From assembly GCA_964408085.1 (NCBI GenBank), contig CAYOYB010000011.1, forward strand, positions 9,308-73,307: a stretch of DNA of 64,000 nucleotides. Reading direction: 5' to 3'. The stretch is from CAJLIR01 sp964408085. Lineage in GTDB: Bacteria > Bacillota_I > Bacilli_A > RF39 > UBA660. The translations under genes were made by a program, and so were the position numbers. Under the pieces are notes generated by a model. The model was not told the origin of the DNA, did no database searches, and saw nothing but the letters and a program-made list of their open reading frames with translations. Shown in pieces: positions 51,336 to 60,996 of the stretch (positions are counted from its first letter, which is position 1; every line of letters starts with the position of its first letter).

Positions 51336-52505
51336 ATGAAAAGAGATATTTTATTTGTAGTTGATGAAAGAAGAATGGGTGGCGTATCTGTTTTATTTGA
51401 AGATATTATATCTTTACTTGATATTACAAATTATAATATTGATCTTTTAGTTCTTCACAATAATGGTGATGGTTTACAAAATTTACCAAAATCAATAAAT
51501 GTTATTTATGGTACACCTTATTTTGAAGCTATTGATTATACAATGAAAGAAGTTATAAAAAAGAAAAATATAAATTTACTTTTCAAAAAAATAAGAGTAG
51601 TTTTAGATATGAAAACAGGTCATATTGAAAAGACAATAAAAAAGGAAAGAAAAAAAATATTAAACAAACAATATGATGTTGAAATTGCTTTTAAAGATGG
51701 TTTTACAGCTTTATTTACTATTTTTGGTGATAGTAAAAAGAAAGTTCATTGGTTACAATACGAGTATAAAAAAACTAATCCTAATGAAAAGTATGATAAA
51801 TTATTTAAAAGAATTTTGCCACAATTTGATCAAATTGTAGCAGTTTCAGATAATGTAAAAAAATGTTTTAATGAAGTTTATAATTTAGGAGATAAAGTTA
51901 GTGTTATTTATAATGTGATAAATCAAAATAAAATTTTAAAAAAAGCTAATGAAGAATGTGATATTACTTTAAATAGTAATGATTTAAATATTGTATCAGT
52001 TGGCAGACTTCATCAAGCTAAAGGATATGACCGTTTAATTAACGTTATAGCTAAATTAAAAGAGTTTAATGAAGAATTAACTCATAATTTAAAAATATAT
52101 ATATATGGTGATGGACCTTTATTTTTTGAGCTTAAAAAATTAATTACTGATTTAAATCTTAATGACATTATTTTATTAGTTGGTCAAGTTGATAATCCTT
52201 ATAAATATGTTAAAAATTTTGACTTATTTGTTTTGCCATCTAATTTTGAAGCATTTGGACTTGTAATTATTGAAGCTATGACTTTAAAAGTTCCTGTACT
52301 AGCAACAGAAACTTCAATTACAGATAAATTAATTAATAATGATGTTAATGGAATGGTAGTCGAAAATAGTATTGATGGAATTTATAATGGATTAAAAAAA
52401 ATAATTGAAAATAAAGAATTAATTATTAAATATAAGAATAATTTAACTAATTATTTTTATGATAATAATGAACAGTTAGCAAAAATTAAACAAATTTTAG
52501 ATTAG
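51336..52505 (+). CDS. Family 4 glycosyltransferase
   Basis: This is a 389-residue GT-B enzyme. The N-terminal Rossmann half starts RDILFVVDERRMGGVSVLFED. The C-terminal half has the GT4 signature VSVGRLHQAKGYDRLINVIA, IYGDGPL, LVGQVDNPYKYVKN, and FVLPSNFEAFGLVIIEAM (EX7E). The ATG at 51336 is preferred over the GTG at 51327, which overlaps the preceding stop. Donor and acceptor sugars are unknown. Confidence 0.92.
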   Translation: MKRDILFVVDERRMGGVSVLFEDIISLLDITNYNIDLLVLHNNGDGLQNLPKSINVIYGTPYFEAIDYTMKEVIKKKNINLLFKKIRVVLDMKTGHIEKTIKKERKKILNKQYDVEIAFKDGFTALFTIFGDSKKKVHWLQYEYKKTNPNEKYDKLFKRILPQFDQIVAVSDNVKKCFNEVYNLGDKVSVIYNVINQNKILKKANEECDITLNSNDLNIVSVGRLHQAKGYDRLINVIAKLKEFNEELTHNLKIYIYGDGPLFFELKKLITDLNLNDIILLVGQVDNPYKYVKNFDLFVLPSNFEAFGLVIIEAMTLKVPVLATETSITDKLINNDVNGMVVENSIDGIYNGLKKIIENKELIIKYKNNLTNYFYDNNEQLAKIKQILD

Positions 52506-52513
52506 GTGATATA

Positions 52514-54058
52514 ATGCAGAAAATATTTACAAAAGAATTAATTATTAAATTGACGTTTATTTTTTTAATTATTCAACCAATATTGGATATTAAAGTATTT
52601 TATGATTTTGAAGTCTTAGGTGTTACGATACCTACCATAATCAGATTATGTTTTTTTGCTATATTATTTTTATTATTTATTTTCAATAAGAAAAAGTTAA
52701 AATTACCAATTATATATTTTATTTTATTTTGTATATATACAGGCTTACACTTACTAAATGCTTCAAATAATTATACTAATATTTTAGGTAAATATTCTGT
52801 TGTTAGTGAGATAATTTATTTAATTAGATTAGCAATTCCAATGCTGTTTATTTTATTTAGTTATAATTATCATTTTGATTTTAAAAAAGTAAGTAAATTG
52901 TTTTTTATAGTAGCTTTTATTTTTTCAGGTGTTATAGTTATTACTAATATTTTTAATATTTCATATGCAAGTTATTCACAATCTAATGGTATAGTAGGAA
53001 GTTTTTTAGATTGGCCATTCTTATCTAAAACTGATATTGGTTATTATGATTTAGCAACTAAGGGACTTTTTGGATATGCCAATCCATTATCAGGTTTAAT
53101 GTGTTTAATTTTACCAATTTTATTATATAGTTTTTATAAAAAGTGTGATTTAAAGAAATTTTTAATTATTTATGGATTACTTCTTTCGATGTTAATATTG
53201 GGAACAAGAATTTCTTCTTATATGCCAATTATTATTTTGCTTGTTATGTTAATAGTCTATATCTTTTTATGTAAGCTATTTAAAACAGAGATGTTTAATC
53301 GTAAATGTTTAATTTATAATATTTTATTTATATTGTTAATAATTCCATTTTTTATAAATGCTCCAGTGACTTTTTCTTCAGATAGAGGTTTATCAGAAGA
53401 GGCTAGTGGTTATGTTATAGAAAATGAACTTTTAAGTCAAGTTGAATCTTACAAACAGTCTTTAAATGATGATTTGACGGATGCTGAAAAAGAAGAAATA
53501 GAAGATTTTATTAGAGATAATTATAAATATTTTTCTATTAATACTGGTTTAGCTCCTGATAAATATTTATATGATGATTATTTAGATTTTTGGTTAGATT
53601 ATTTTGTAGTTTCTTATGAGAATAGAAATGATACACGTGATTTTGAATATTATTTATATAAACATATTTATGAACATAACAATAATAGTTATGATAAATT
53701 TGTAGGCTATGGATATTCTCAAAACTTTAATGATGAAATAGTCTTAGAAAGAGATGGCGTTTATCATTTTTATACTTTAGGTATATTTGGATTATTATTA
53801 TTTGTAGCTCCATATTATTTTGTTTTAATATATTCTATCTTTAAAATTTTAAGCGATTTAAAAAATAAGATGAATTTAGAAAATGTTACTTATACTTTTG
53901 TTATTGCTGTACTTTTGGCAGTAGCACTTATTAGTGGTAATCAATTTGATTTCTTCATTGTTAATATCTTTTTAAGTTTTATATGTGGGCAATTATTATA
54001 TAATGTAAAAAATATAGAAGAGAATGAAAAATTAGGTGATGTAAATGAAAAAGAGTAA
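52514..54058 (+). CDS. O-antigen ligase/Wzy-like polymerase
   Basis: This is a 514-residue membrane protein with about 11-12 helices and a long outer loop (about residues 290-420) that includes a charged helix (QSLNDDLTDAEKEEIEDFIR). Many Phe, Ile and Leu codons. Its place between glycosyltransferases, and the helix-loop-helix layout (DKFVGYGYSQNFNDE after the loop), fit a Wzy or WaaL/O-antigen ligase superfamily member that joins repeat units outside the membrane. Sequence motifs in this family are weak, so the role rests on topology and neighbours. Confidence 0.75.
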   Translation: MQKIFTKELIIKLTFIFLIIQPILDIKVFYDFEVLGVTIPTIIRLCFFAILFLLFIFNKKKLKLPIIYFILFCIYTGLHLLNASNNYTNILGKYSVVSEIIYLIRLAIPMLFILFSYNYHFDFKKVSKLFFIVAFIFSGVIVITNIFNISYASYSQSNGIVGSFLDWPFLSKTDIGYYDLATKGLFGYANPLSGLMCLILPILLYSFYKKCDLKKFLIIYGLLLSMLILGTRISSYMPIIILLVMLIVYIFLCKLFKTEMFNRKCLIYNILFILLIIPFFINAPVTFSSDRGLSEEASGYVIENELLSQVESYKQSLNDDLTDAEKEEIEDFIRDNYKYFSINTGLAPDKYLYDDYLDFWLDYFVVSYENRNDTRDFEYYLYKHIYEHNNNSYDKFVGYGYSQNFNDEIVLERDGVYHFYTLGIFGLLLFVAPYYFVLIYSIFKILSDLKNKMNLENVTYTFVIAVLLAVALISGNQFDFFIVNIFLSFICGQLLYNVKNIEENEKLGDVNEKE

Positions 54059-55022
54059 TAAAATATTGGTAAGTGTTATTGTACCTGCTTATAATGTTGA
54101 AGATTATATTGGAAAGTGTTTGGATAGTTTAGCTAATCAAACTTTAGAACAATTAGAAGTAATTGTTGTAGATGATGGCTCAACTGATAAAACAGGTTCA
54201 ATTGCTGACGAATATCAAAAAAAATATCCAGCAATATTTAAAGTAATTCATAAAAAAAATGAAGATGTTTCCATAGCTAGAAATACAGGATTAGAAAAAG
54301 CGACTGGTGAATATATTGGTTTTTTGGATAGTGATGATTGGGTTAACCCTGATATGTATGAAAAATTGTATAAAAAAGCTTGTGAAAATGATAGTGATAT
54401 TGTAGCTTGTGATACATTAGCAATTTATCCTGATAAAAAAGTTTTGATAGAATCAAATATTAATGAATCATCAAATGTTGAAGATTTAATGATTAATGCC
54501 TATGCTGTAATATGGAATAAAATTTATAAAAAAGAGCTTATTGATGGAATAAAATTTAAAGAAAAAATGCGTTTTTGCGAAGATGTTCAATTTTTATATA
54601 TGATTTATCCTAAAATAAAAAAAATAAGTGTTATTCACGAGAATTTGCATAATTATTTACAAAGAGTAGGATCTTTAACATATACATATAATGAAAAATT
54701 ATATCAATTGATAGAAAGTTTAGATGATATTGTTAATTATTATAAAGACAAAGGATTTTATCAAAAATATTATGATGAAATTGAATATTCATATGTTCGT
54801 TATTTATATGCAACATTTATAAAAAGATTAGCTAAAACTAAAAATAAAGTAGAATTTGATAAAGGTGTTAATGTTGTTTTAAAAAAAGTTAATGATAATT
54901 TTCCTAATTATAAGAAAAATAAATATATTAAAAAATTTAATGGTAAAAGTCTTTATTTAAAACATTTTAATAAACTTTTAGCTAAATTAGTTTTTAACTT
55001 AGAAAAAAATAAATTAAACTAA
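54045..55022 (+). CDS. Family 2 glycosyltransferase
   Basis: This is a 325-residue GT-A enzyme: VSVIVPAYNVEDYIGKCLDS, VVDDGSTDKTGSIADEY, NTGLEKATGEYIGFLDSDDWV (DxD), and MRFCEDVQFLYMIYPK as acceptor motif. It resembles the GT2 at 50371 in layout and C-terminal basic helices, so the two may be paralogues. It overlaps the polymerase gene by 14 bases. Confidence 0.92.
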   Translation: MKKSNKILVSVIVPAYNVEDYIGKCLDSLANQTLEQLEVIVVDDGSTDKTGSIADEYQKKYPAIFKVIHKKNEDVSIARNTGLEKATGEYIGFLDSDDWVNPDMYEKLYKKACENDSDIVACDTLAIYPDKKVLIESNINESSNVEDLMINAYAVIWNKIYKKELIDGIKFKEKMRFCEDVQFLYMIYPKIKKISVIHENLHNYLQRVGSLTYTYNEKLYQLIESLDDIVNYYKDKGFYQKYYDEIEYSYVRYLYATFIKRLAKTKNKVEFDKGVNVVLKKVNDNFPNYKKNKYIKKFNGKSLYLKHFNKLLAKLVFNLEKNKLN

Positions 55023-55131
55023 AATTAATTAAGTTTTAGTTTTTTTATTTTAGTAAAAATTATTTTTTAATTTACTTTATAAATTAGGGACAATATTTAT
55101 TTTATATGTTATAATCATAATGGTGGTAACT

Positions 55132-56184
55132 ATGAAAAAACGTAATATTAATTTAGATCTAATTAGATTTGTTGCAATTTTAAGTGTAATATCTGTACAT
55201 TTTATCAGAAATATTGGTTTTTATGGTGTGAATATTACTGGTTTTAAATTATCAATTGCGGCTTTTTTTAGAACTTTATTTATGATATGTGTTCCTTTGT
55301 TTTTATTATTAACTGGTTATTTAATGAATAAGAAGGAATTATCTAAAAAATATTATCTTAGTATTTTTAGAATTATTTTTGTTTTTTTAGGCGCTAAATT
55401 TGTTTATCTTTTAATTGATCATTTTTATTTTCATAATATAGATGGTTTTGTAACAGTTTTAAGACATATTTTTAGTTATAGTAATGTAATTTATTATGAT
55501 GATTATTCTTGGTATGTAAATATGTATTTTGGTTTATTTTTACTTATTCCATTTCTTAATTTAATCTATAATAATTTAAAAGATAAAAAACAAAAACAAA
55601 TTTTAATTTTAACTTTATTATTTTTAACTTCAGTATCGTCTTTAAATATAAAAAATATAACGTTTATTCCTGATTGGTGGGGTGGCGTTTATCCGTTAAC
55701 TTATTATTTTATTGGTGCTTATATTAAAGAGTATGGTTTTAATTTAAAAAAATCTTCTTCATTTTTATTACTAATTTCTATTACTTTAATTAGCACAATA
55801 CTTTATTTAGCTTTAAGTTATAATAAACTTTTTATAACAAGAGAATTTAATGATTATAGAGGACCAGGTACTTTTGTTATTTCTATTTTAGCATTTGGCT
55901 TTCTTCTAAATTTAAATCTTTCAAAAATTCCATCTAATATTCAAAATTTTATAACAAAAGTTTCAGAGCTATCTTTTGGTATGTATTTATTTTCATATAT
56001 CATTGATAAGGTGGTTTACAATAAACTTAATACAATTGTTTTAGATATAAATGATCGCTTTATTTATGGATTTTTAATTATTCCTTTAGTATTTTTTTCA
56101 TCTTTAATTTTATCATTAATTGTTAATAGCATTTATAGTAAGTTTATTCATCCTAAATTGGCACATAAATTTAATAATGAATAA
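55132..56184 (+). CDS. Acyltransferase 3 family membrane protein
   Basis: This is a 350-residue protein with about ten helices. The family start RNINLDLIRFVAILSVISVHF contains the catalytic His and the conserved Arg. Others: VPLFLLLTGYLM and WYVNMYFGLFLLIPFLNLIY. Members O-acetylate or otherwise acylate exported polysaccharides or peptidoglycan (OatA-like but without the SGNH part). The ATG at 55132 follows GGTGGTAA; TATAAT lies at 55110-55115, so it begins a new transcript. Confidence 0.9.
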   Translation: MKKRNINLDLIRFVAILSVISVHFIRNIGFYGVNITGFKLSIAAFFRTLFMICVPLFLLLTGYLMNKKELSKKYYLSIFRIIFVFLGAKFVYLLIDHFYFHNIDGFVTVLRHIFSYSNVIYYDDYSWYVNMYFGLFLLIPFLNLIYNNLKDKKQKQILILTLLFLTSVSSLNIKNITFIPDWWGGVYPLTYYFIGAYIKEYGFNLKKSSSFLLLISITLISTILYLALSYNKLFITREFNDYRGPGTFVISILAFGFLLNLNLSKIPSNIQNFITKVSELSFGMYLFSYIIDKVVYNKLNTIVLDINDRFIYGFLIIPLVFFSSLILSLIVNSIYSKFIHPKLAHKFNNE

Positions 56185-56199
56185 TATTATTTGTAAATA

Positions 56200-56228
56200 T
56201 TTACTAAGTTTTAAATATATTGTATAAT
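56200..56228 (+). promoter_or_regulatory. Promoter of the second polysaccharide operon
   Basis: TTTACT (56200-56205) and TATAAT (56223-56228) have 17-base spacing, before the GT4 gene at 56256. Confidence 0.65.
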
Positions 56229-56255
56229 TATATTGAATGTTAGGTTGGTGATAAC

Positions 56256-57368
56256 ATGAAAAAAATTACTTTTCTTACATTACATTTGGGTTATGGTGGA
56301 GTAGAAAACGCCGTAACAACATTAGCAAATAGTTTAAGCGCTGATTACCAAATCGAAATTATATCTGTATATAAGAGATATGATACTCCTGTATTTAAAT
56401 TAAATAAAAATGTTAAGGTAAGATACTTGATTGATCATCCTGACATTAAAGTTATAGGTAGTAAAAATATATTAAATAATATTAAAACATTTTATTTAAA
56501 GAAAAAAGAAAATAGGTTAGAATTAAAATTAGTTAAACAATTTGTTACTAAATGTGATAGTGATATCATTATTTCTACAAACGTAAGATATAATTTTATA
56601 ATTGGCGAATATGCTGATAATGATATATTAAAAATAGGTTGGGAACATAGTTATCATAATAATGATAAAAAATATATAAATAAAGTTTTACAATCTACTA
56701 ATAATTTAGATTACTTTGTTTTAGTATCAAATGTTTTATATAAATTTTATTCAGAATTATTAGTTGATTCAAAATGTAAGTGTATTTATATTCCTAATGC
56801 CCTTGAATATATTCCAGAAGAATGTTCTAAGTCAAAAGAAAAAAATATTATTAGTATAGGAAAGTTATCAAAGGCAAAAAACTATGTTGATTTAGTAGAA
56901 GTTTTTAAATATGTGAGTCTTAAATATCCTGATTGGAAATTAAATATAATTGGTGATGGACCAGAAAGAAACGCAATTGAAGAACAGATTGCTAAATATA
57001 AATTAGAAAATAATGTTATATTACATGGATTTCAGGATAAAAAATATATTAAGAAAATGTTTGAACAATCATCTATTTATGTTATGAGTTCAGTATCTGA
57101 AGCTTTTGGTATTGTTATATTGGAAGCATTCTCTTATGGTATACCTTGTGTTGCTTTTGATAGTGCTTTAGGTGCCAAAGAACTAATTAGTAATAATTGG
57201 GATGGTTATTTAATAAGTGATTTAGATAAAGATAAAATGACCAAAAAAATTATTGACTTAATTAAAAATGATAGTCGAAGAATTATTATGGGGAATAATG
57301 CTCGAAAAAAAAGTTTAAAATATACATCTGATGTTATTAAGGATAATTGGCTTGAAATTTTAAATTAA
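56256..57368 (+). CDS. Family 4 glycosyltransferase
   Basis: This is a 370-residue GT-B enzyme: ITFLTLHLGYGGVENAVTTLANSL at the start, then IISIGKLSKAKNYVDLVEVF, IIGDGPERNAIEEQI, LHGFQDKKYIKKMF and IYVMSSVSEAFGIVILEAFSYG (EX7E). The N-terminal GGVE motif is common in capsule GT4 enzymes. GGTTGGTGATAAC precedes the ATG. Confidence 0.92.
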   Translation: MKKITFLTLHLGYGGVENAVTTLANSLSADYQIEIISVYKRYDTPVFKLNKNVKVRYLIDHPDIKVIGSKNILNNIKTFYLKKKENRLELKLVKQFVTKCDSDIIISTNVRYNFIIGEYADNDILKIGWEHSYHNNDKKYINKVLQSTNNLDYFVLVSNVLYKFYSELLVDSKCKCIYIPNALEYIPEECSKSKEKNIISIGKLSKAKNYVDLVEVFKYVSLKYPDWKLNIIGDGPERNAIEEQIAKYKLENNVILHGFQDKKYIKKMFEQSSIYVMSSVSEAFGIVILEAFSYGIPCVAFDSALGAKELISNNWDGYLISDLDKDKMTKKIIDLIKNDSRRIIMGNNARKKSLKYTSDVIKDNWLEILN

Positions 57369-57385
57369 AAGGAGGTTATTAAATA

Positions 57386-57865
57386 ATGAAAAAAGTGTTA
57401 TTTATAGCTAGTACAGGTGGACATCTTAGTGAATTATTGCAGTTAAGTCCTATTTTTAAAAATTATGATTATACAGTAATAACTGAAAAAACAAAAAGTA
57501 ATATGGGGCTTAGTAAAAAATATCCTAATCGTGTTCATTATTTGATTCCTGGAACTTATACAACTTTTACAGCTAAGTTAGTTTATCCTTTTAAATTTAT
57601 AGCTAATTGTTTTAAATCTTTATATTTTTTCTTAAAAATAAAGCCTGATGTTATTATAACAACAGGTGCACATAATACAGTACCTATGTGTTATATAGCG
57701 CATATATTTAAGAAAAAAGTTATTTTTATAGAAACTTTTGCCAACAGTAGTGGACCAACTAAATCTGGAAAATTAGTTTATCCAATTGCCGATAAATTTA
57801 TTGTTCAATGGGAGAGTATGCTTGAATTTTATCCAAAAGCTACATATGGTGGTTGGATTTATTAA
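57386..57865 (+). CDS. PssD/Alg14-like glycosyltransferase membrane subunit
   Basis: This is a 159-residue protein of the ALG14 family: KVLFIASTGGHLSELLQL at the N-terminus, a hydrophobic membrane-association segment (FKFIANCFKSLYFFLKIKPDVIITTGAHNTVPM), and VIFIETFANSSGPTKSGKLVYPIADKFIVQW. It provides the acceptor or membrane-binding half of a two-part GT28-type enzyme whose catalytic half is encoded next. AAGGAGG precedes the ATG. Confidence 0.93.
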   Translation: MKKVLFIASTGGHLSELLQLSPIFKNYDYTVITEKTKSNMGLSKKYPNRVHYLIPGTYTTFTAKLVYPFKFIANCFKSLYFFLKIKPDVIITTGAHNTVPMCYIAHIFKKKVIFIETFANSSGPTKSGKLVYPIADKFIVQWESMLEFYPKATYGGWIY

Positions 57866-57892
57866 AAATATATATTGTTAGGAGGAGTAGTA

Positions 57893-58372
57893 ATGATCCT
57901 TGTTACACTTGGAACCCAAGATAAGTCATTTATTCGTTTACTTGAAACAATTCAAAAACAGATTGATCTTGGTAATATTAAAGAACGTGTCGTTGTTCAA
58001 GCTGGTTGCACAAAATTTGATTCTAAAGATATGGAAATATTTGATTTAATTCCTATGGACGATTTTGATAAGTTAATAGCTGAATGTGATTTATTAATTA
58101 CACATGGTGGTGTAGGTAGTATTATTGCTGGATTAAATAAAGATAAAAAGGTTATTGCCGCAGCTAGATTAAAAAAGTACAAGGAACATGTTAATGATCA
58201 TCAATTACAGATAATAGATAGTTTTTCTAAAAAAGGTTATATATTAAAATTAGATGATTTTGATAAACTTGATGAACTTTTAAAAGAAGCAATTAAATTT
58301 AAACCTAATAAATATGAAAGTAATGCCAATAATTTCAGAGAAAAAATTGCTGAATTAATTGATAGTATATGA
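57893..58372 (+). CDS. PssE/Alg13-like glycosyltransferase catalytic subunit
   Basis: This is a 159-residue GT28 C-terminal-like protein: MILVTLGTQDKSFIRLLETI, VQAGCTKF, and the nucleotide-sugar site LITHGGVGSIIAGLNKDKKVIA, ending with HVNDHQLQIIDSF. ATG 57893 follows GGAGGAG; the earlier in-frame TTG lacks a site. It pairs with the PssD-like subunit (28 bases upstream). In streptococcal capsules such pairs add the second sugar; the exact sugar here is not known. Confidence 0.92.
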   Translation: MILVTLGTQDKSFIRLLETIQKQIDLGNIKERVVVQAGCTKFDSKDMEIFDLIPMDDFDKLIAECDLLITHGGVGSIIAGLNKDKKVIAAARLKKYKEHVNDHQLQIIDSFSKKGYILKLDDFDKLDELLKEAIKFKPNKYESNANNFREKIAELIDSI

Positions 58373-58386
58373 TGGGGTAAATAAAT

Positions 58387-59886
58387 ATGAAAAAAGTAGA
58401 TAGACATATTATAATTTTAGGTTTAGTTTTTTGCTTCTTTTTTATTATAGGTATATTAATTCCATATACAGGTGATGACTGGAATAATTTACTTGGACAT
58501 AATGGAAATTTAAATATTATGATAAAAGCAGCTATTGATAATTTTAATACTTTTGAAGGAAGATTTTTTAGTCGAATATTTGATTTTATTTTTAATTATT
58601 ATCGAATATTATGGGTTTTTGTAAATGCGATTGGTATGACGTTATTATATCATTTTATGTGTAAAGTCATTTCAAGTAAAAAGAGTTTTATTGCTATTTT
58701 AATTATTGAATCTTTATTGTTGATTGATAAGGAGACTTTTTCACAGATATATGTTTGGATTACTGGTAATACTACATATTTTATTCCTTTTCTATTTATG
58801 ATATTTTTAATTTATATTAATAGAGATGTATTTGAAAATAGTGAAGGTAATAAATTAAATATAATTTTTAAAATATTGCTTCCTATTTTTGCTTTTATTT
58901 TTAGTATGTTCGTTGAAAATGTTAGTGTTGGAATTGTTACATCTTGTTTACTTATAATTGTTTATCGTTATTTAAAAGAAAAAAAGTTTGATTATTCTAT
59001 GATAGCAACAATGTTAACATCATTAATTGGTTTAATTATTATGTTGAATAGTCCTGGTACAAGAAATAGAATAGATGATATGGCTGATTTTTCAAATTTA
59101 GATTTAATTTCAAAACTTTTAATTACGATTCCAAGACAATTTAATTATGTTTTTATTAAAAATAGTTTTTTAGTTTTTCTATTAATTTTTATAATAGATT
59201 ATTATATAATAAAAAATTTTAAAGGATTAAAGAAATATTTGTTACTTCTATTTATGAATTTAATACCTATTTTAACTTTAGTTCAAAATCAATATTATAA
59301 TGTTTTAGGACATGGAGTTAGATATATAGATTTTTTTCTAGATTGTAGTAATATGCTAGTATTTATATATTGGTTATTATTTTTGATAGTTTATATATAT
59401 GTAATTGTTAAATTTAATAAAAACAATAATAATAACAATAATAATAATAATAAACTTTTATTTTTCTTTATTATTGCTTTAATTAATCATGCAGCAATGT
59501 TAATTTCACCACTAGCAGGAGGTAGAACTTCATTTTTACCTACTATAATGTTATATATTTGTGTTATAATCTTATTAGATGGCTTACCAATTAGATTACT
59601 AGAAAATAAAAAATTTATTAAGTTTAATATTGTTTGTTGTGTTATGCTATCAATAATTTTTATTACATATTATTCGTTTTGTCACATTTTAGATAAAAAA
59701 AGACAAAGTTATATAAATGAACAAGTAGCATTAGGTAAAGAAGAAATTGAATTAATAATGTTACCAGAATTTTATTTATGGAATGCTAATCCTTGGAATG
59801 AGTGGCATTTATATACATTTAAAATGTATTATAATATACCAGTGGATGCTCAAACGAAATTAATAAAATACAGTTTTAAAAATTAA
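58387..59886 (+). CDS. DUF6056/GtrII-like polytopic membrane protein
   Basis: This is a 499-residue protein with about 11 membrane helices. The motif PYTGDDWNNLLGHNGN after the first helix, followed by EGRFFSRIFDFIFNYYRILW, is characteristic of DUF6056-type proteins, which are related to GT-C lipid-linked-sugar glycosyltransferases; the DD pair is the probable acidic active site facing outside. A run of ten Asn (codons AAT/AAC, around 59423-59451) sits in a loop. It is followed by the GtrB-like transferase, which would provide the polyprenyl-phosphate sugar it uses. Confidence 0.8.
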   Translation: MKKVDRHIIILGLVFCFFFIIGILIPYTGDDWNNLLGHNGNLNIMIKAAIDNFNTFEGRFFSRIFDFIFNYYRILWVFVNAIGMTLLYHFMCKVISSKKSFIAILIIESLLLIDKETFSQIYVWITGNTTYFIPFLFMIFLIYINRDVFENSEGNKLNIIFKILLPIFAFIFSMFVENVSVGIVTSCLLIIVYRYLKEKKFDYSMIATMLTSLIGLIIMLNSPGTRNRIDDMADFSNLDLISKLLITIPRQFNYVFIKNSFLVFLLIFIIDYYIIKNFKGLKKYLLLLFMNLIPILTLVQNQYYNVLGHGVRYIDFFLDCSNMLVFIYWLLFLIVYIYVIVKFNKNNNNNNNNNNKLLFFFIIALINHAAMLISPLAGGRTSFLPTIMLYICVIILLDGLPIRLLENKKFIKFNIVCCVMLSIIFITYYSFCHILDKKRQSYINEQVALGKEEIELIMLPEFYLWNANPWNEWHLYTFKMYYNIPVDAQTKLIKYSFKN

Positions 59887-59960
59887 AAAAATATTTAGTT
59901 GAAGATTTTATATCTAAAATAGATGATATAATAAATTGACACACTAGGGAGAGATGTAAA

Positions 59961-60899
59961 ATGAAGTTATCAATTGTAATACCTTGTTATAATGAAGAAA
60001 AAAATGTTGAATTAATTCATGATGCTATTGTTAAATTATTTGATAATAAAAAAGTTTCTTATGAAATGATTTTTGTTAATGATGGTTCTCGTGATAATAC
60101 TATTGGTGAATTAAAAAAGTTAGTCGAAAAAAATGAAGCTAATATTAAGGCTGTTAATTTTTCTAGAAATTTTGGAAAAGAAGCAGCAATGTATGCTGGA
60201 CTTAAAGAATCAGATGGTGATTATGTTGTTATTATTGATGCTGATATGCAGCAAAATCCAGCATTAATTTTAAAAATGTTAGATGTTTTAGAGAGTGATG
60301 ATACTTATGATAGTGTTGCTACATATCAGGAAGTACGAAAAGAAGGAAAAGTATTAGGCTTTTTTAAAAAATCATTTTATAAGTTGATTAATAAAATTTC
60401 TGAGGTTGAGTTTGTTAATGGTGCTAGTGATTTTAGAATGTTCAGAAGAAAAATGGTTGATGCTATCTTAAGTATGCAAGAGTATTATAGGTTTTCTAAA
60501 GGTATTTTTAGTTGGGTTGGTTTCAATACTTTCTATATGCCTTATCAGGTTGAATCAAGAGCAAATGGAACAAGCACATGGTCTTTTTGGAAATTATTCA
60601 AATATGCGATTGATGGAATTGTATCATTTACAACTACGCCTCTTCGTATAGCAACAGTATTAGGTTTATTTATTTCTTTTGGTTCATTTATATACTTCAT
60701 TATTGTAATTGTTCAGACTTGCATTTGTGGCATAGATGTACCAGGTTATGCTTCATTAATTGGGATTGCTTTATTATTAGGTGGTATTCAGTTATTGTCG
60801 TTGGGTATTATTGGCGAGTATTTGGCTCGTACTTATATCGAAAATAAAAGAAGACCAATTTATATTGCTAAGGAAATTTTAAAGACAAAGAAAAAGTAA
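59961..60899 (+). CDS. GtrB/DPM-like polyprenyl-phosphate glycosyltransferase
   Basis: This is a 312-residue GT2 enzyme: LSIVIPCYNEEKNVELIHDAI, FVNDGSRDNTI, NFSRNFGKEAAMYAGLKESDGDYVVIIDADMQQNP (DxD), FVNGASDFRMFRRKMVDA, and two C-terminal membrane helices (ATVLGLFISFGSFIYFIIVI; LIGIALLLGGIQLLSLGIIG) with GEYLARTYIENKRRP. These load a sugar on undecaprenyl phosphate for transfer outside the cell. The most likely user is the GT-C-like protein encoded just upstream. Confidence 0.93.
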   Translation: MKLSIVIPCYNEEKNVELIHDAIVKLFDNKKVSYEMIFVNDGSRDNTIGELKKLVEKNEANIKAVNFSRNFGKEAAMYAGLKESDGDYVVIIDADMQQNPALILKMLDVLESDDTYDSVATYQEVRKEGKVLGFFKKSFYKLINKISEVEFVNGASDFRMFRRKMVDAILSMQEYYRFSKGIFSWVGFNTFYMPYQVESRANGTSTWSFWKLFKYAIDGIVSFTTTPLRIATVLGLFISFGSFIYFIIVIVQTCICGIDVPGYASLIGIALLLGGIQLLSLGIIGEYLARTYIENKRRPIYIAKEILKTKKK

Positions 60900-60918
60900 T
60901 TTGATATAAATTTAGATA

Positions 60919-60972
60919 GTCAATTTTGTTATTTATACATATATTGTTATAGATAGCAAATTTGACTTTTTT
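60919..60972 (+). terminator. Terminator of the polysaccharide cluster
   Basis: GTCAATTTTGTTAT (60919-60932) pairs with ATAGCAAATTTGAC (60953-60966), one mismatch and one G-U in 14 pairs, followed by six Ts. Its right arm overlaps the -35 box of the next promoter. Confidence 0.8.
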
Positions 60973-60990
60973 GTTAATTTATGCTATTAT
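60962..60990 (+). promoter_or_regulatory. Promoter of the large non-coding RNA
   Basis: TTGACT (60962-60967) and TATTAT (60985-60990) have 17-base spacing. The -35 lies in the preceding terminator stem, so one of the two roles could be fortuitous. Confidence 0.5.
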
Positions 60991-60996
60991 TTCATT

